Below are positions 8,638-16,098 of a stretch of 64,000 bases of DNA, one piece after another. Position numbers and translations under genes: made by a program. Within the stretch, counting starts at the first letter, position 1. The number at the start of each line of letters is the position of its first letter. Source of the DNA: Flavobacteriaceae bacterium UBA1903. GTDB taxonomy: Bacteria > Bacteroidota > Bacteroidia > Flavobacteriales > Flavobacteriaceae. The stretch is taken from contig DDGL01000007.1 in assembly GCA_002337605.1 (NCBI GenBank), forward strand, positions 186,001 through 250,000, in the 5' to 3' direction. The notes beneath the pieces were generated by a model. It was not told where the DNA came from. It saw only the letters and a program-made list of their open reading frames with translations, and did no database searches.

Positions 8638-8651
8638 GCCGTTATGTAAAA
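8638..8651. repeat. Island-flanking direct repeat, left copy
   Basis: GCCGTTATGTAAAA, identical to 14587-14600 on the other side of the five-gene island, in the same orientation about 5.9 kb apart. Confidence 0.6.
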
Positions 8652-8968
8652 TAGCCGCTACCAAGCGCTCGATTGTTTTATAAAATCAAATTGCTCTGGC
8701 AATTTATTTTACGCACAATTATCCATCGCTTGCCAACGCCAAAATAAAAGCTAACCTTTTTGCTCTTATTAAAAATCGCGTATTCGATAAAATATACGTA
8801 ATAAAAAAATTTAGACGATTCTCGTAAGCTTGCCACAAGAGCATAAATTTTAAGAAAAATAAAATTCTATGCACTTGTTAACTATAGAACTTCAATTAAT
8901 CTTTTTTTTAATTATTCATTATCTTTTGTCTTGAAACAAAAGAAACAAAAATTCAAGGCTGCATAAAC

Positions 8969-9128
8969 TTTTGGTAAAACAACTTACGGCTCATTCGCTA
9001 TATTTTAGGAAACATTGTAACTGGTTAAAATTGCTTTGAAATCCATTGTATAATTGAAACACTTAAGAAACTGTATTACAAAACCCCTAAAATATGGACG
9101 CTCACTTTACCTTATTGTTTTACCAAAA
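8969..9128. repeat. Long imperfect inverted repeat
   Basis: The left arm 8969-9009 begins TTTTGGTAAAACAA and ends TATTTTAGG. The right arm 9086-9128 begins CCTAAAATAT and ends TTGTTTTACCAAAA. The arm ends match exactly while the middles are diverged, around a core of about 76 bp. There is no coding capacity. It resembles a MITE-like or hairpin element. Confidence 0.6.
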
Positions 9129-9154
9129 TTTTATGAGGCCAAGTTAAAATCGAG

Positions 9155-9173
9155 ATTCTATTTTACATAATGT
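9155..9173. repeat. Direct repeat, copy B (pairs with 8363-8381)
   Basis: ATTCTATTTTACATAATGT; one mismatch to copy A. Confidence 0.6.
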
Positions 9174-9189
9174 TTTTATCATAGAAAAC

Positions 9190-9222
9190 AAAAACCCTTT
9201 CTAATTTTAGAAAGGGTTTTAT
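9190..9222 (-). terminator. Rho-independent terminator of the island operon
   Basis: 12-bp perfect arms AAAACCCTTTCT/AGAAAGGGTTTT with a 6-base loop, just downstream (minus strand) of the HAD gene that ends the operon. Confidence 0.85.
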
Positions 9223-9245
9223 ATAAATATAATTTTTAAATGTTT

Positions 9246-9713
9246 TTAAGTAGCTAATCTTTTAGATGATTTTAATATTCTAATAGCAGAATCAGCTAAT
9301 TCCTCATTTAATCCAACTGTAGCACTAGGCTGAACAAGTCTTAATTTAATTTTTGGAGGTAAACTATTTAAGGTTTTATCGTCATCAATTATAACAAATT
9401 CCTTTTCATTATTCTTTTCAAGCCACCTCATTACCTCTTCTCTCCTATTCAAATGAGTAGAGTTTTTATTTAATTTTCCAATTTTAGCATCCTTCAATCC
9501 TCTATTAGAAAACATCTCTCTCCATTGATTAACATAATAACTAGACTTGTGAGATGTGGTCAATAGAATGCCTGCACCTGTTTCAGAAATAATTCTCTGA
9601 AGGCTATCTGTGGCTTTTCTACTGAACTTTGGAAAACCATCATTTTCAAATTCTGGTCGTTTCCAATTGTTTGCAGGAACCATTACTCCATCTATGTCTA
9701 ACAATATTAACAT
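9246..9713 (-). CDS. HAD-fold phosphatase-like protein (RNA-repair HAD type)
   Basis: 155 residues with the HAD signatures in order: LLDIDGV (Asp6, Asp8), LLTTSH near residue 52 and FVIIDDDKTL near 107-116. The compact size and motif spacing resemble the HAD domain of 'Swiss Army Knife' RNA-repair proteins, which act as 5'- or 3'-phosphate phosphatases. That subfamily call comes from memory of the family. It is the last gene of the five-gene operon, 21 bp after the ParB-like gene, so a nucleic-acid end-processing or nucleotide-removal role is plausible but unproven. Confidence 0.7.
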   Translation of the reverse strand: MLILLDIDGVMVPANNWKRPEFENDGFPKFSRKATDSLQRIISETGAGILLTTSHKSSYYVNQWREMFSNRGLKDAKIGKLNKNSTHLNRREEVMRWLEKNNEKEFVIIDDDKTLNSLPPKIKLRLVQPSATVGLNEELADSAIRILKSSKRLAT

Positions 9714-9734
9714 GTTACAAATATATATATTATT

Positions 9735-10130
9735 TTATAAATTAATCAAAAACTCAAGTTCTACATCATTTAATTCAGCATCTCTTATATTATGTTCTAA
9801 TATTTCTTCTTCAGTTTCATAATCAAATTCGTCAATTACTAAATTTCCCCAATCATGATTTTCTGCAGTAGATGGTATCGGGTAATTATCATTTATTCCA
9901 ATATCAATATTCAATAACATTGAAGAGATATACCTATGATGACCATCAACAATTCTTGAGTCATTCACTCTAATACTATCAAAATGTATTCCAACCTGCA
10001 TTTTTTCATGAATTCTCTGCAACATTGGCAGGCAAACTCCAGGTTGTAAGGCTATTAAATCAAGTGAACCTGACTCGAATAACTCCTCTACCGTTTTTAA
10101 AGTGATTTCTTGCATATTAAATTTCTTCAT
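9735..10130 (-). CDS. ParB/sulfiredoxin-fold protein (DGHHR motif)
   Basis: 131 residues. RIVDGHHRYISSML (Asp62, Gly63, His64, His65, Arg66) is the ParB-like nucleotide-binding/nuclease signature. No helix-turn-helix DNA-binding domain follows, so it is not a partition protein. The C-terminus is very acidic (DEFDYETEEEILEHN). ParB-like stand-alone domains occur in defence loci as nucleotidases, nucleases or CTP switches. The start overlaps the DUF6602 gene by 14 bp, showing tight coupling. Confidence 0.7.
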   Translation of the reverse strand: MKKFNMQEITLKTVEELFESGSLDLIALQPGVCLPMLQRIHEKMQVGIHFDSIRVNDSRIVDGHHRYISSMLLNIDIGINDNYPIPSTAENHDWGNLVIDEFDYETEEEILEHNIRDAELNDVELEFLINL

Positions 10131-10944
10131 CTATTTCAAAGTTTATAGCTTTAGCATATTCTGACAAATCAATAGCCGCAACAGTTCCAATACTTTGTTG
10201 TAAATATCTTGTTAATTGTAGGAAAAAAGTAATAAGTGAATTATACTTATAGCTAAACTCTATAGTATCAATTTTTCTGTCTTTATAGAAAGCTAAAAAT
10301 TGCTTATTATATTCTTCAGTTGAATCTGCCTTATATTTCAATATGCTATCATCTTTATTATAATCTGCATAAAAACTTTTATAGTTCACAGCACATCCAA
10401 TATCAATAGATTTAAGTCCTTTTAAGGATTTAATATGACCCTTGATAGTTTCGTCTGTTTTTATTTTAGATTCAAAAGTTAAAATTCCTCCAAGTATTTT
10501 TGTTAAACTTATTGGGTCTCTCTTTTGACCTCTATCAATAATACTTGCAGAAGTTCTATATAGTTTTCTAACACTTTCAACTTTATTACCAGAATAAAGA
10601 ATATATTTTTTATTTAATTCTGGTTTCACTTCAAAAACAGCATAAACACCCTCTGCTGGTATAAACTTTGTATTCTCTTGTATAAATACAAAAGGTGTAT
10701 AAGTTTGGTCATAAATTACTAAATCTATTTGCTGACTCTTATTTCCTTTAGAATCTATGATGATAGCCTTATCAACACAATATCTACTGGGTAAATAGGT
10801 TCTTAACCATTTAATCCAAATATCCTCAAAAGCATCCCCTTTTGTTGTTGAATGTTCTACAAATTCTCTATTAGTTCTCATTTGCGAAATCATTTGATTT
10901 TGCAGTCCATTAAACAGCCCTTTTAAGTCAACTTTATCACTCAT
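10117..10944 (-). CDS. DUF6602 protein with PD-(D/E)XK nuclease-like motifs
   Basis: 275 residues. The pattern GDAFEDIW (Glu40), QQIDLVIYD (Asp74) and YAVFEVKPEL (Glu105-x-Lys107) is the order E..D..ExK of PD-(D/E)XK nucleases, and matches DUF6602, which occurs beside defence and ubiquitin-like genes. The C-terminal half is helical with no recognised domain. If active, this is the best effector candidate in the island. It overlaps the E2-E1-JAB gene by 8 bp and the ParB-like gene by 14 bp. Confidence 0.7.
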   Translation of the reverse strand: MSDKVDLKGLFNGLQNQMISQMRTNREFVEHSTTKGDAFEDIWIKWLRTYLPSRYCVDKAIIIDSKGNKSQQIDLVIYDQTYTPFVFIQENTKFIPAEGVYAVFEVKPELNKKYILYSGNKVESVRKLYRTSASIIDRGQKRDPISLTKILGGILTFESKIKTDETIKGHIKSLKGLKSIDIGCAVNYKSFYADYNKDDSILKYKADSTEEYNKQFLAFYKDRKIDTIEFSYKYNSLITFFLQLTRYLQQSIGTVAAIDLSEYAKAINFEIDEEI

Positions 10945-13087
10945 ATATTCTTAATCTTTTATTGTCATATATATATAAATCTTTACCAAAAAGCAGTTGC
11001 CCTACTTCTGCAATCATTAGTAAAGGTTTCCGCATATTAATTTTTTTGTCTTTTGCTATTTTTTTCATAGCGTTTATATCTGTATTACTTGGAGAAGTTG
11101 GTCCATCTGGATGTGAATGCCATTCACCCAAATATTGAATCTTACCATTCGTAATTTCATGTATTTCTTCTAACCTTTCATTTAGAGTCCCTGGATGTCT
11201 TACAAAAATTGTTTCCCCATTGACATAATCATCTGGCACTAAAATATCAGTAATAATAAAACCTAATTCTGATTTAAAACCAATAAAAACACCTCCAAAC
11301 TCCTTTGGATAATGCATACTTGTGATTTTTTCTATTGCTCTTAAAACGTTTTTAGACATATAGATTGCACTATCATTAAAATCACATTTATAATATTCAT
11401 ATTCTTCAATATCAATATTTAACTCATTTTCAAAATCTTGTTTAATAATAAAAGTTTGATTCTTTATACTTTTAGAAAAATTATTATTAATCACTTTTAT
11501 ACCAGTATTAAGCAAAGTGATTATATCATTATAATTTGCTTCAAAAGTTGGATAACCACAACCAGTACCTTCAATAAAGCTTGGAGGGTCATTTTCTATG
11601 TAATCGAATATGATTTTAGCTTTTTTAGTTAAATCAAATCCAGTTATTGAGACAAATGATTTTGCATTATTAGTAATTGCTAAACTAAACGTATCACCTT
11701 TAAAATCAATTTTATCCAAAATATAAGTTACTTCTGGGTCAGTTGAGCAATCAAATATTATGTCAACATTTTCATTAAAAACTGTTTTTACTTTATCTAA
11801 ATCAACATTATTTAATTTGGATTCAATAGTAATTAAGTTTACAAAAGGAGATATTGATTTTAATCTTTTAGACAAACTATCAGTTTTTGGGAATATCATA
11901 TCATTTAAGTCATAATTTGCACGACATAAATTTCCGCCTTTAATGTTGTCGAAATCTTCTAGAATTATATTTCTTGCTCCACCTCTAACTAAAGTTTCAG
12001 CTAAAGAACTTCCTAAAGCACCACAACCAATAATTAAAATGCTAGAATTTGTAATTTTATCATCTAGTTTTCCTCTCCCAAAAAATCGCTTGTAATCAAT
12101 GTTTTCTGTTGTCCTCCAATTGATTTTATTCTTTTTTAAAATATGCTCAAAAGGTCTTTTAGAACTTCCTTGCTCTACTTTAGGTATTCTTTTGTATTCA
12201 ATTGGAATATTTCTTTTAGATATTCTAATTAAATCCCACTGTTCTTCATAATTTTCATCATTTGGAATTTTATATCCAATCATTAGAAATAGATAATTTT
12301 CATTATAAAAACCTTTACCAAATTTCCCTTTTAATCCTTTATATAAGTACTCAATGAATTCATCAGAAAGAAACTCTTTAAGCTCATTCCAGGTCTCAAT
12401 CCCTTTTCTGCCTTTTAGTTTTTTTCTTATAGGCTCTTCTTCTATAAAATAGTACAATCCTTTTTTACAGGTTTTACTTTTTAATTCTTCTTTAAAAGTT
12501 TTTGACCAGCTATCAGTTTTATCATTATCAAAACCCAACCTAAACATTTTCTTGATTGGGAGCTTTGAGGCACCATATTTTTCATCAGAAAATATGGAAT
12601 AGTTAAACAAACCAAAAGAGTGTTTTTTAAAATTATTGTGAACATTTGTGAAGTAAAGCTTATCTATTCTGCCTCTTTCAGTAGTATGAATTAAATATGC
12701 ATAATTATCATCCTCTTTATTAAATATATAATAATCCCTAATCCATTGTTTAAGGCATTTTAGTTCATATAATAATTTCCTGTCAAAATCATCATCTTTA
12801 TCAGGATGGAAACATACTGAACCATCTAGATTAATATGATTTAAACCAATGTATTCTTCATTTCTAAAGATTATAGAAATGTTATCCGAATTTGGATGTG
12901 TTAATGGATAATGATGTGGAATTTCTAAATCAAAAAAAAGAGTTTCATTTAAATAACTCATTTCAATTTTTCCTGAATAGTAATTTCCCTTTTTTTCAAT
13001 TTGTTCAACAATCGTTACATCTTTATCCTTTTTAATTAATCCATTGATTCTTTTTATTATTTTTTTGTCTTGTTCTTTAGTATCCAA
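10937..13087 (-). CDS. E2-E1-JAB triple-fusion ubiquitin-like conjugation/deconjugation protein
   Basis: 716 residues. (1) E2-like domain in about 1-150, with Cys92 in NLDGSVCFHPD as the likely conjugating cysteine. (2) A linker to about 345. (3) ThiF/E1 adenylation domain: nucleotide loop LIIGCGALGS (354-359 GxGxxG), ILEDFDNIKGGNLCRA, and Cys510 in GTGCGYPTF as the likely thioester Cys. (4) JAB/MPN metalloprotease: Glu596 (KEFGGVFIG) and EWHSHP...SNTD (His657, His659, Asp670). In type II CBASS the E1-E2 (Cap2) and JAB (Cap3) are usually separate proteins. The gene overlaps the upstream nucleotidyltransferase by 11 bp, so they are surely co-expressed. Confidence 0.88.
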   Translation of the reverse strand: MDTKEQDKKIIKRINGLIKKDKDVTIVEQIEKKGNYYSGKIEMSYLNETLFFDLEIPHHYPLTHPNSDNISIIFRNEEYIGLNHINLDGSVCFHPDKDDDFDRKLLYELKCLKQWIRDYYIFNKEDDNYAYLIHTTERGRIDKLYFTNVHNNFKKHSFGLFNYSIFSDEKYGASKLPIKKMFRLGFDNDKTDSWSKTFKEELKSKTCKKGLYYFIEEEPIRKKLKGRKGIETWNELKEFLSDEFIEYLYKGLKGKFGKGFYNENYLFLMIGYKIPNDENYEEQWDLIRISKRNIPIEYKRIPKVEQGSSKRPFEHILKKNKINWRTTENIDYKRFFGRGKLDDKITNSSILIIGCGALGSSLAETLVRGGARNIILEDFDNIKGGNLCRANYDLNDMIFPKTDSLSKRLKSISPFVNLITIESKLNNVDLDKVKTVFNENVDIIFDCSTDPEVTYILDKIDFKGDTFSLAITNNAKSFVSITGFDLTKKAKIIFDYIENDPPSFIEGTGCGYPTFEANYNDIITLLNTGIKVINNNFSKSIKNQTFIIKQDFENELNIDIEEYEYYKCDFNDSAIYMSKNVLRAIEKITSMHYPKEFGGVFIGFKSELGFIITDILVPDDYVNGETIFVRHPGTLNERLEEIHEITNGKIQYLGEWHSHPDGPTSPSNTDINAMKKIAKDKKINMRKPLLMIAEVGQLLFGKDLYIYDNKRLRIYE

Positions 13088-14084
13088 ATTTACTTGTGCT
13101 TAAAACAGATGCTGTAGAGGCTTTTGAATCATCTTCATCTTCATTATCATAATCTTCATTTATAGGGAAATATTCTTTTATTTTATCAGAATCATCATCT
13201 ACATCTTTAATTGTCTTTTTCATATCTCGTTTTGTATCCGCTTTGGCTGTGTCACTCATTGAATCTGAAACTATATTACTAGAATTAACAGGGTCTACTA
13301 AATCATTTTCAGTTATGTTATCAATTATATGATTCATTACCATTTTCACTTTTTCCCACAATCCATTAGGTATTTCATCTGCTTCATCAAAAGCTTCTTT
13401 GGTATATAATTCCATCATAAATGACTTTATCAATTTACCTCCATTTTGATTTTTCCTTTCTGTTTTCCAGACCTTAAGTAGTTTTGTTATTTTCCGTTCA
13501 TGAGTTCTTTCTGAACCTCCAAGCAATTCAACATGCTTTTTAATATTTGTTTTAATTCGAGTTTTATTATCATCTACTTCCTTTTTTGAACGATTTGGAG
13601 GATGAATATGTAAACTTAAATCTGTATTATTACTGTTATAGTCATTATTACTAGGTCTTTCACGACCCGGAACAACATCCATATCAAATTCTTCACCATC
13701 AATATTAAATTTCATTCCAATAGACACTTTTTGTTTCCTAACATCTTCTTTTGTTATATCATCATCATCTTCAGTATATTCATTTCTTAAATATTTATAT
13801 ACATCATCAAACATATCTTTTAAACTGCTATATCCTTTATCTTCTTCCTTTTCTTTCTTTCTAAAAGGTATACAACAATCTATATCAAACTTTGTGTTTA
13901 TCGCAGTATTTTTAGCATAAGAACCTGAATCAATTGCACTAGAGGCTTTAGTTTCAGAAAACTTATCATTTAGAGCATTCTTTACAGCATTTTTCTTTGC
14001 TATAAATTTATTTAGACTTTCTACTTTATTTATATCATGTGTATCAAGTACTTTTTTAAGATGTTCGTTTCTATTTGTAGACAT
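13077..14084 (-). CDS. CD-NTase-like (cGAS/DncV-type) nucleotidyltransferase
   Basis: 335 residues with Pol-beta nucleotidyltransferase motifs: GSYAKNTAI (Gly54-Ser55), FDIDCCIPF (Asp67, Asp69) and FDMDVVPGRE (third acidic residue Asp136), the layout of cGAS/DncV-like enzymes that make cyclic oligonucleotide signals in CBASS. The C-terminal 45 residues are acidic and low-complexity, ending in a Ser/Thr-rich tail TASVLSTSKFGY. An exposed tail of this type is what Cap2-like enzymes modify in type II CBASS. It is the first gene of the operon. The nucleotide product cannot be predicted. Confidence 0.82.
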   Translation of the reverse strand: MSTNRNEHLKKVLDTHDINKVESLNKFIAKKNAVKNALNDKFSETKASSAIDSGSYAKNTAINTKFDIDCCIPFRKKEKEEDKGYSSLKDMFDDVYKYLRNEYTEDDDDITKEDVRKQKVSIGMKFNIDGEEFDMDVVPGRERPSNNDYNSNNTDLSLHIHPPNRSKKEVDDNKTRIKTNIKKHVELLGGSERTHERKITKLLKVWKTERKNQNGGKLIKSFMMELYTKEAFDEADEIPNGLWEKVKMVMNHIIDNITENDLVDPVNSSNIVSDSMSDTAKADTKRDMKKTIKDVDDDSDKIKEYFPINEDYDNEDEDDSKASTASVLSTSKFGY

Positions 14085-14125
14085 ATTTGTAATATTTTTA
14101 TATTAATAATTAAGGTCGACTATTT

Positions 14126-14151
14126 ACAATGTCTATTTTTTTTGACATTGT
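14126..14151. promoter_or_regulatory. Putative operator: 8-bp perfect inverted repeat upstream of CD-NTase
   Basis: ACAATGTC and GACATTGT separated by 10 T-rich bases, 42-67 bp upstream of the CD-NTase start. Read on the coding strand, it also gives two AGACAnTGT-like half sites in direct orientation. It may bind a dimeric regulator; none is encoded in the island. Confidence 0.5.
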
Positions 14152-14274
14152 CTAAATCTTAATAAATGAGAGGAAAATCTATAAGATGGGTAAACAGTAA
14201 CTACAAAGTTAATTAGTTAATAATTTAATATTTAGAGTTTTACGCGAACTTATTAACAAACAAATTAACAATAC

Positions 14275-14422
14275 ATTCCATTTCACACATATTATGCTTC
14301 CCTCCTACGTCGTCGCATAAAAAGTGTTCCATTAGCATTGTAGATGAAACTTTTGAGAATAAATTTTTTCAAGAAACTGTAGGAACAACTTTCGCTTTTA
14401 ACCAAAGCTCAAGTTACATAAC
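14275..14422. repeat. Dispersed intergenic repeat, copy 1
   Basis: Matches 29023-29195 over most of its length. The strongest block is 14324-14422 (GTTCCATTAGCATTGTAGA, then a run of T and AAGAAACTGTAGG, then AACCAAAGCTCAAG). Non-coding in both places. Confidence 0.6.
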
Positions 14423-14600
14423 GCAGAACATTATAGAGCATATTTAAATAATTGAGTAGAACAGCGAATAGCACGGTTGAGTGCTATTTGACATCATCCT
14501 GTTATAGTGCCTTTAGGTCTATAACAAAGGATTATGTCAAAGCTATTTTACGACCAATATTTATTGACATTCGTAAGCTATAATAAGCCGTTATGTAAAA
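14414..14600. repeat. attC-like imperfect palindrome with island-flanking repeat
   Basis: The ends are TTACATAACGC (14414-14424) and GCCGTTATGTAA (14587-14598), inverted and carrying AAC/GTT triplets. Inside lies a strong hairpin of about 25-bp imperfect arms, 14483-14507 (starts GCTATTTGACATCATCC) against 14519-14544, with an 11-base loop. 14587-14600 is the right copy of the direct repeat at 8638-8651. The layout recalls single-strand-folded recombination sites, but no integrase is present. Confidence 0.5.
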
Positions 14601-14717
14601 AAGCTACATAGCATGATGACCCAATACTATAAAGAGCTTTCTGTTACACTTAAATGTAACTTTTGAGAAGAAGACTTTAAACAAATTGGTACTGGTAAAA
14701 ACTTTTTTACCAAAACA

Positions 14718-14745
14718 AAACAACCCCGCCAAAAAGCGGGGAAGC
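14718..14745 (-). terminator. Rho-independent terminator of the esterase gene
   Basis: CCCCGC/GCGGGG stem with a 6-base loop followed on the minus strand by a T-rich tail, about 40 bp past the esterase stop. Confidence 0.8.
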
Positions 14746-14779
14746 ATAGTATAATACTTTTATAAATAATTAAACCATT

Positions 14780-16021
14780 TTATTTCTTTTTCAATTTCTC
14801 CAGTTTGTTTTTATGATACTCAGATCCACTTATAGCTAATGCTTTTTCACTATACACAATAGCATTTTTTAGATCCCCTTGGGACGCATAATAATCAGAC
14901 ATGGAATCGTACCCATTGGCATTCCTTGGGTAATACTCGATCGCCATTTGTAAGAACGCTACCGATTTTTCCGGAGCATTGCCCATAAACATATAGCCCA
15001 GATTGTTCAGCATTTCTTCCTCCGGATATACTTCATACCCTAAACGCCTAGAAAGCATTTCGAAACGTTCGTTAAACCCTTGTATCAGTGCTGCTGCGGT
15101 TGCAGTGGGATCGGTTATTATATCCACCAATGTTCCACTCATTTTATACCAGGAAAAAAGAAAACGCATGCCATCATAGGTAGATATCAGCGGGATGGTG
15201 CCGTGATCTTCATTTTCATAATACTTATAACTAAAGTGTAAAGTACTATTGGTAGCCTCTGAAACTGTTTTTGAGAATCGATGTGTGGCCCGCAAGCCTT
15301 CGGTGTTCATGGAAGTATCCTTTAGGAGCACGTCAATATCTTTTTCAGTATCGGGTGGCAACGGATTTGAAATTGAAAGGAACAACGATCTGTTTTTGTA
15401 ATGTTCCCTCGATACCTTAGCTGCTACATCACGCGTAAGCACTTCATTATCCCACCATAAACTGGGGTCGATCGCTATGTAATTATTGAATAATTCAGGA
15501 CGTTCCAGCAGTGTGTTTACCACTAGTAATCCACCAAAGGAGTGGCCTACAAACGTTTTATTACTTGCCGTGGGATAGGTGGTGTCGATATACGGGATCA
15601 ATTCCTGCGCGATAAAATCTGTAAACCGCTCCCCTCCTCCCGATTCTTTTACCCATTCCGAAGAACCACGAGCTTCTTTTACGTTGGTAGGTGTAAGATC
15701 TCTCGTTCTGTTTTTTGAATTTCCAATGCCTACTACGATCATTTGAGGAAGGGAGCCCGGTGATAATTGGTTGATTACCGCACATACCGAAAGAAAATGT
15801 ACGCCACCATCTAAGACATACACCACAGGGTATTTGTTAGGATGATTTGTTTGTGCGTTTGCGCTTTTTGGAACCTGAACCCAGATGGTTCGCTCTTCGT
15901 TAAGGATCTTAGAATATATAGAATCGGGTTGCCCAATACTAACTAAATCTTTTGATTGTGCGCTGCTAGTAGTACCCCAAAGTACCAGTAACATACATAT
16001 GCAAAGTGATTTCAATTTCAT
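14780..16021 (-). CDS. Secreted alpha/beta-hydrolase esterase with C-terminal TPR
   Basis: 413 residues from the ATG at 16021. A signal peptide (MKLKSLCICMLLVLWGTTSSAQ) leads an esterase domain of the Fes/IroE-like type: VYVLDGG, the nucleophile elbow VGHSFGGLLV, and a late DHGTIP with the likely catalytic His. The last ~110 residues are TPR-like helices (EYYPRNANGYDSMSDYYA). Known relatives cleave siderophore or acyl esters; the substrate here is unknown. An upstream in-frame ATG at 16042 would give a poorer signal peptide. Its GC content looks higher than the island beside it. Confidence 0.82.
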   Translation of the reverse strand: MKLKSLCICMLLVLWGTTSSAQSKDLVSIGQPDSIYSKILNEERTIWVQVPKSANAQTNHPNKYPVVYVLDGGVHFLSVCAVINQLSPGSLPQMIVVGIGNSKNRTRDLTPTNVKEARGSSEWVKESGGGERFTDFIAQELIPYIDTTYPTASNKTFVGHSFGGLLVVNTLLERPELFNNYIAIDPSLWWDNEVLTRDVAAKVSREHYKNRSLFLSISNPLPPDTEKDIDVLLKDTSMNTEGLRATHRFSKTVSEATNSTLHFSYKYYENEDHGTIPLISTYDGMRFLFSWYKMSGTLVDIITDPTATAAALIQGFNERFEMLSRRLGYEVYPEEEMLNNLGYMFMGNAPEKSVAFLQMAIEYYPRNANGYDSMSDYYASQGDLKNAIVYSEKALAISGSEYHKNKLEKLKKK

Positions 16022-16098
16022 AAGTCTTGTGTTATTTCTCAAGTATGATGAAAGAATGATTTCAAACTTGATTTTTTAATAGTTAAAATTATACGTAT

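Larger units (their letters stand above)
8324..9245. other. Left non-coding flank of the immune-like island
   Basis: About 920 bp with no convincing gene. It holds several structured elements listed separately: a bulged hairpin (8401-8498), a palindrome (8531-8551), a TTATGTAA-containing direct repeat (8638-8651), a long imperfect inverted repeat (8969-9128), a direct-repeat pair (8363/9155) and a terminator. A CTTGAA/TTCAAG inverted repeat around an A-rich loop lies at 8930-8957. The stretch is AT-rich by eye. Confidence 0.7.
14085..14779. other. Right non-coding flank and promoter region of the island
   Basis: About 695 bp with no gene seen. It holds the putative operator of the CD-NTase gene, a member of a dispersed intergenic repeat (14275-14422), a 62-bp hairpin, the right copy of the flanking direct repeat, a short TGGTAAAA/TTTTACCA hairpin (14693-14712) and the esterase terminator. 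It is AT-rich like the left flank. Confidence 0.7.

Noticed and set aside
9735..10130. ParB partition protein and plasmid origin
   Set aside because: No HTH domain, no ParA, no parS-like iterons; only the small nucleotide-binding fold is present.
13077..14084. CD-NTase gene as an antibiotic (kanamycin-type) nucleotidyltransferase
   Set aside because: Three-acidic-residue layout and direct coupling to E2-E1-JAB fit the CD-NTase group better.
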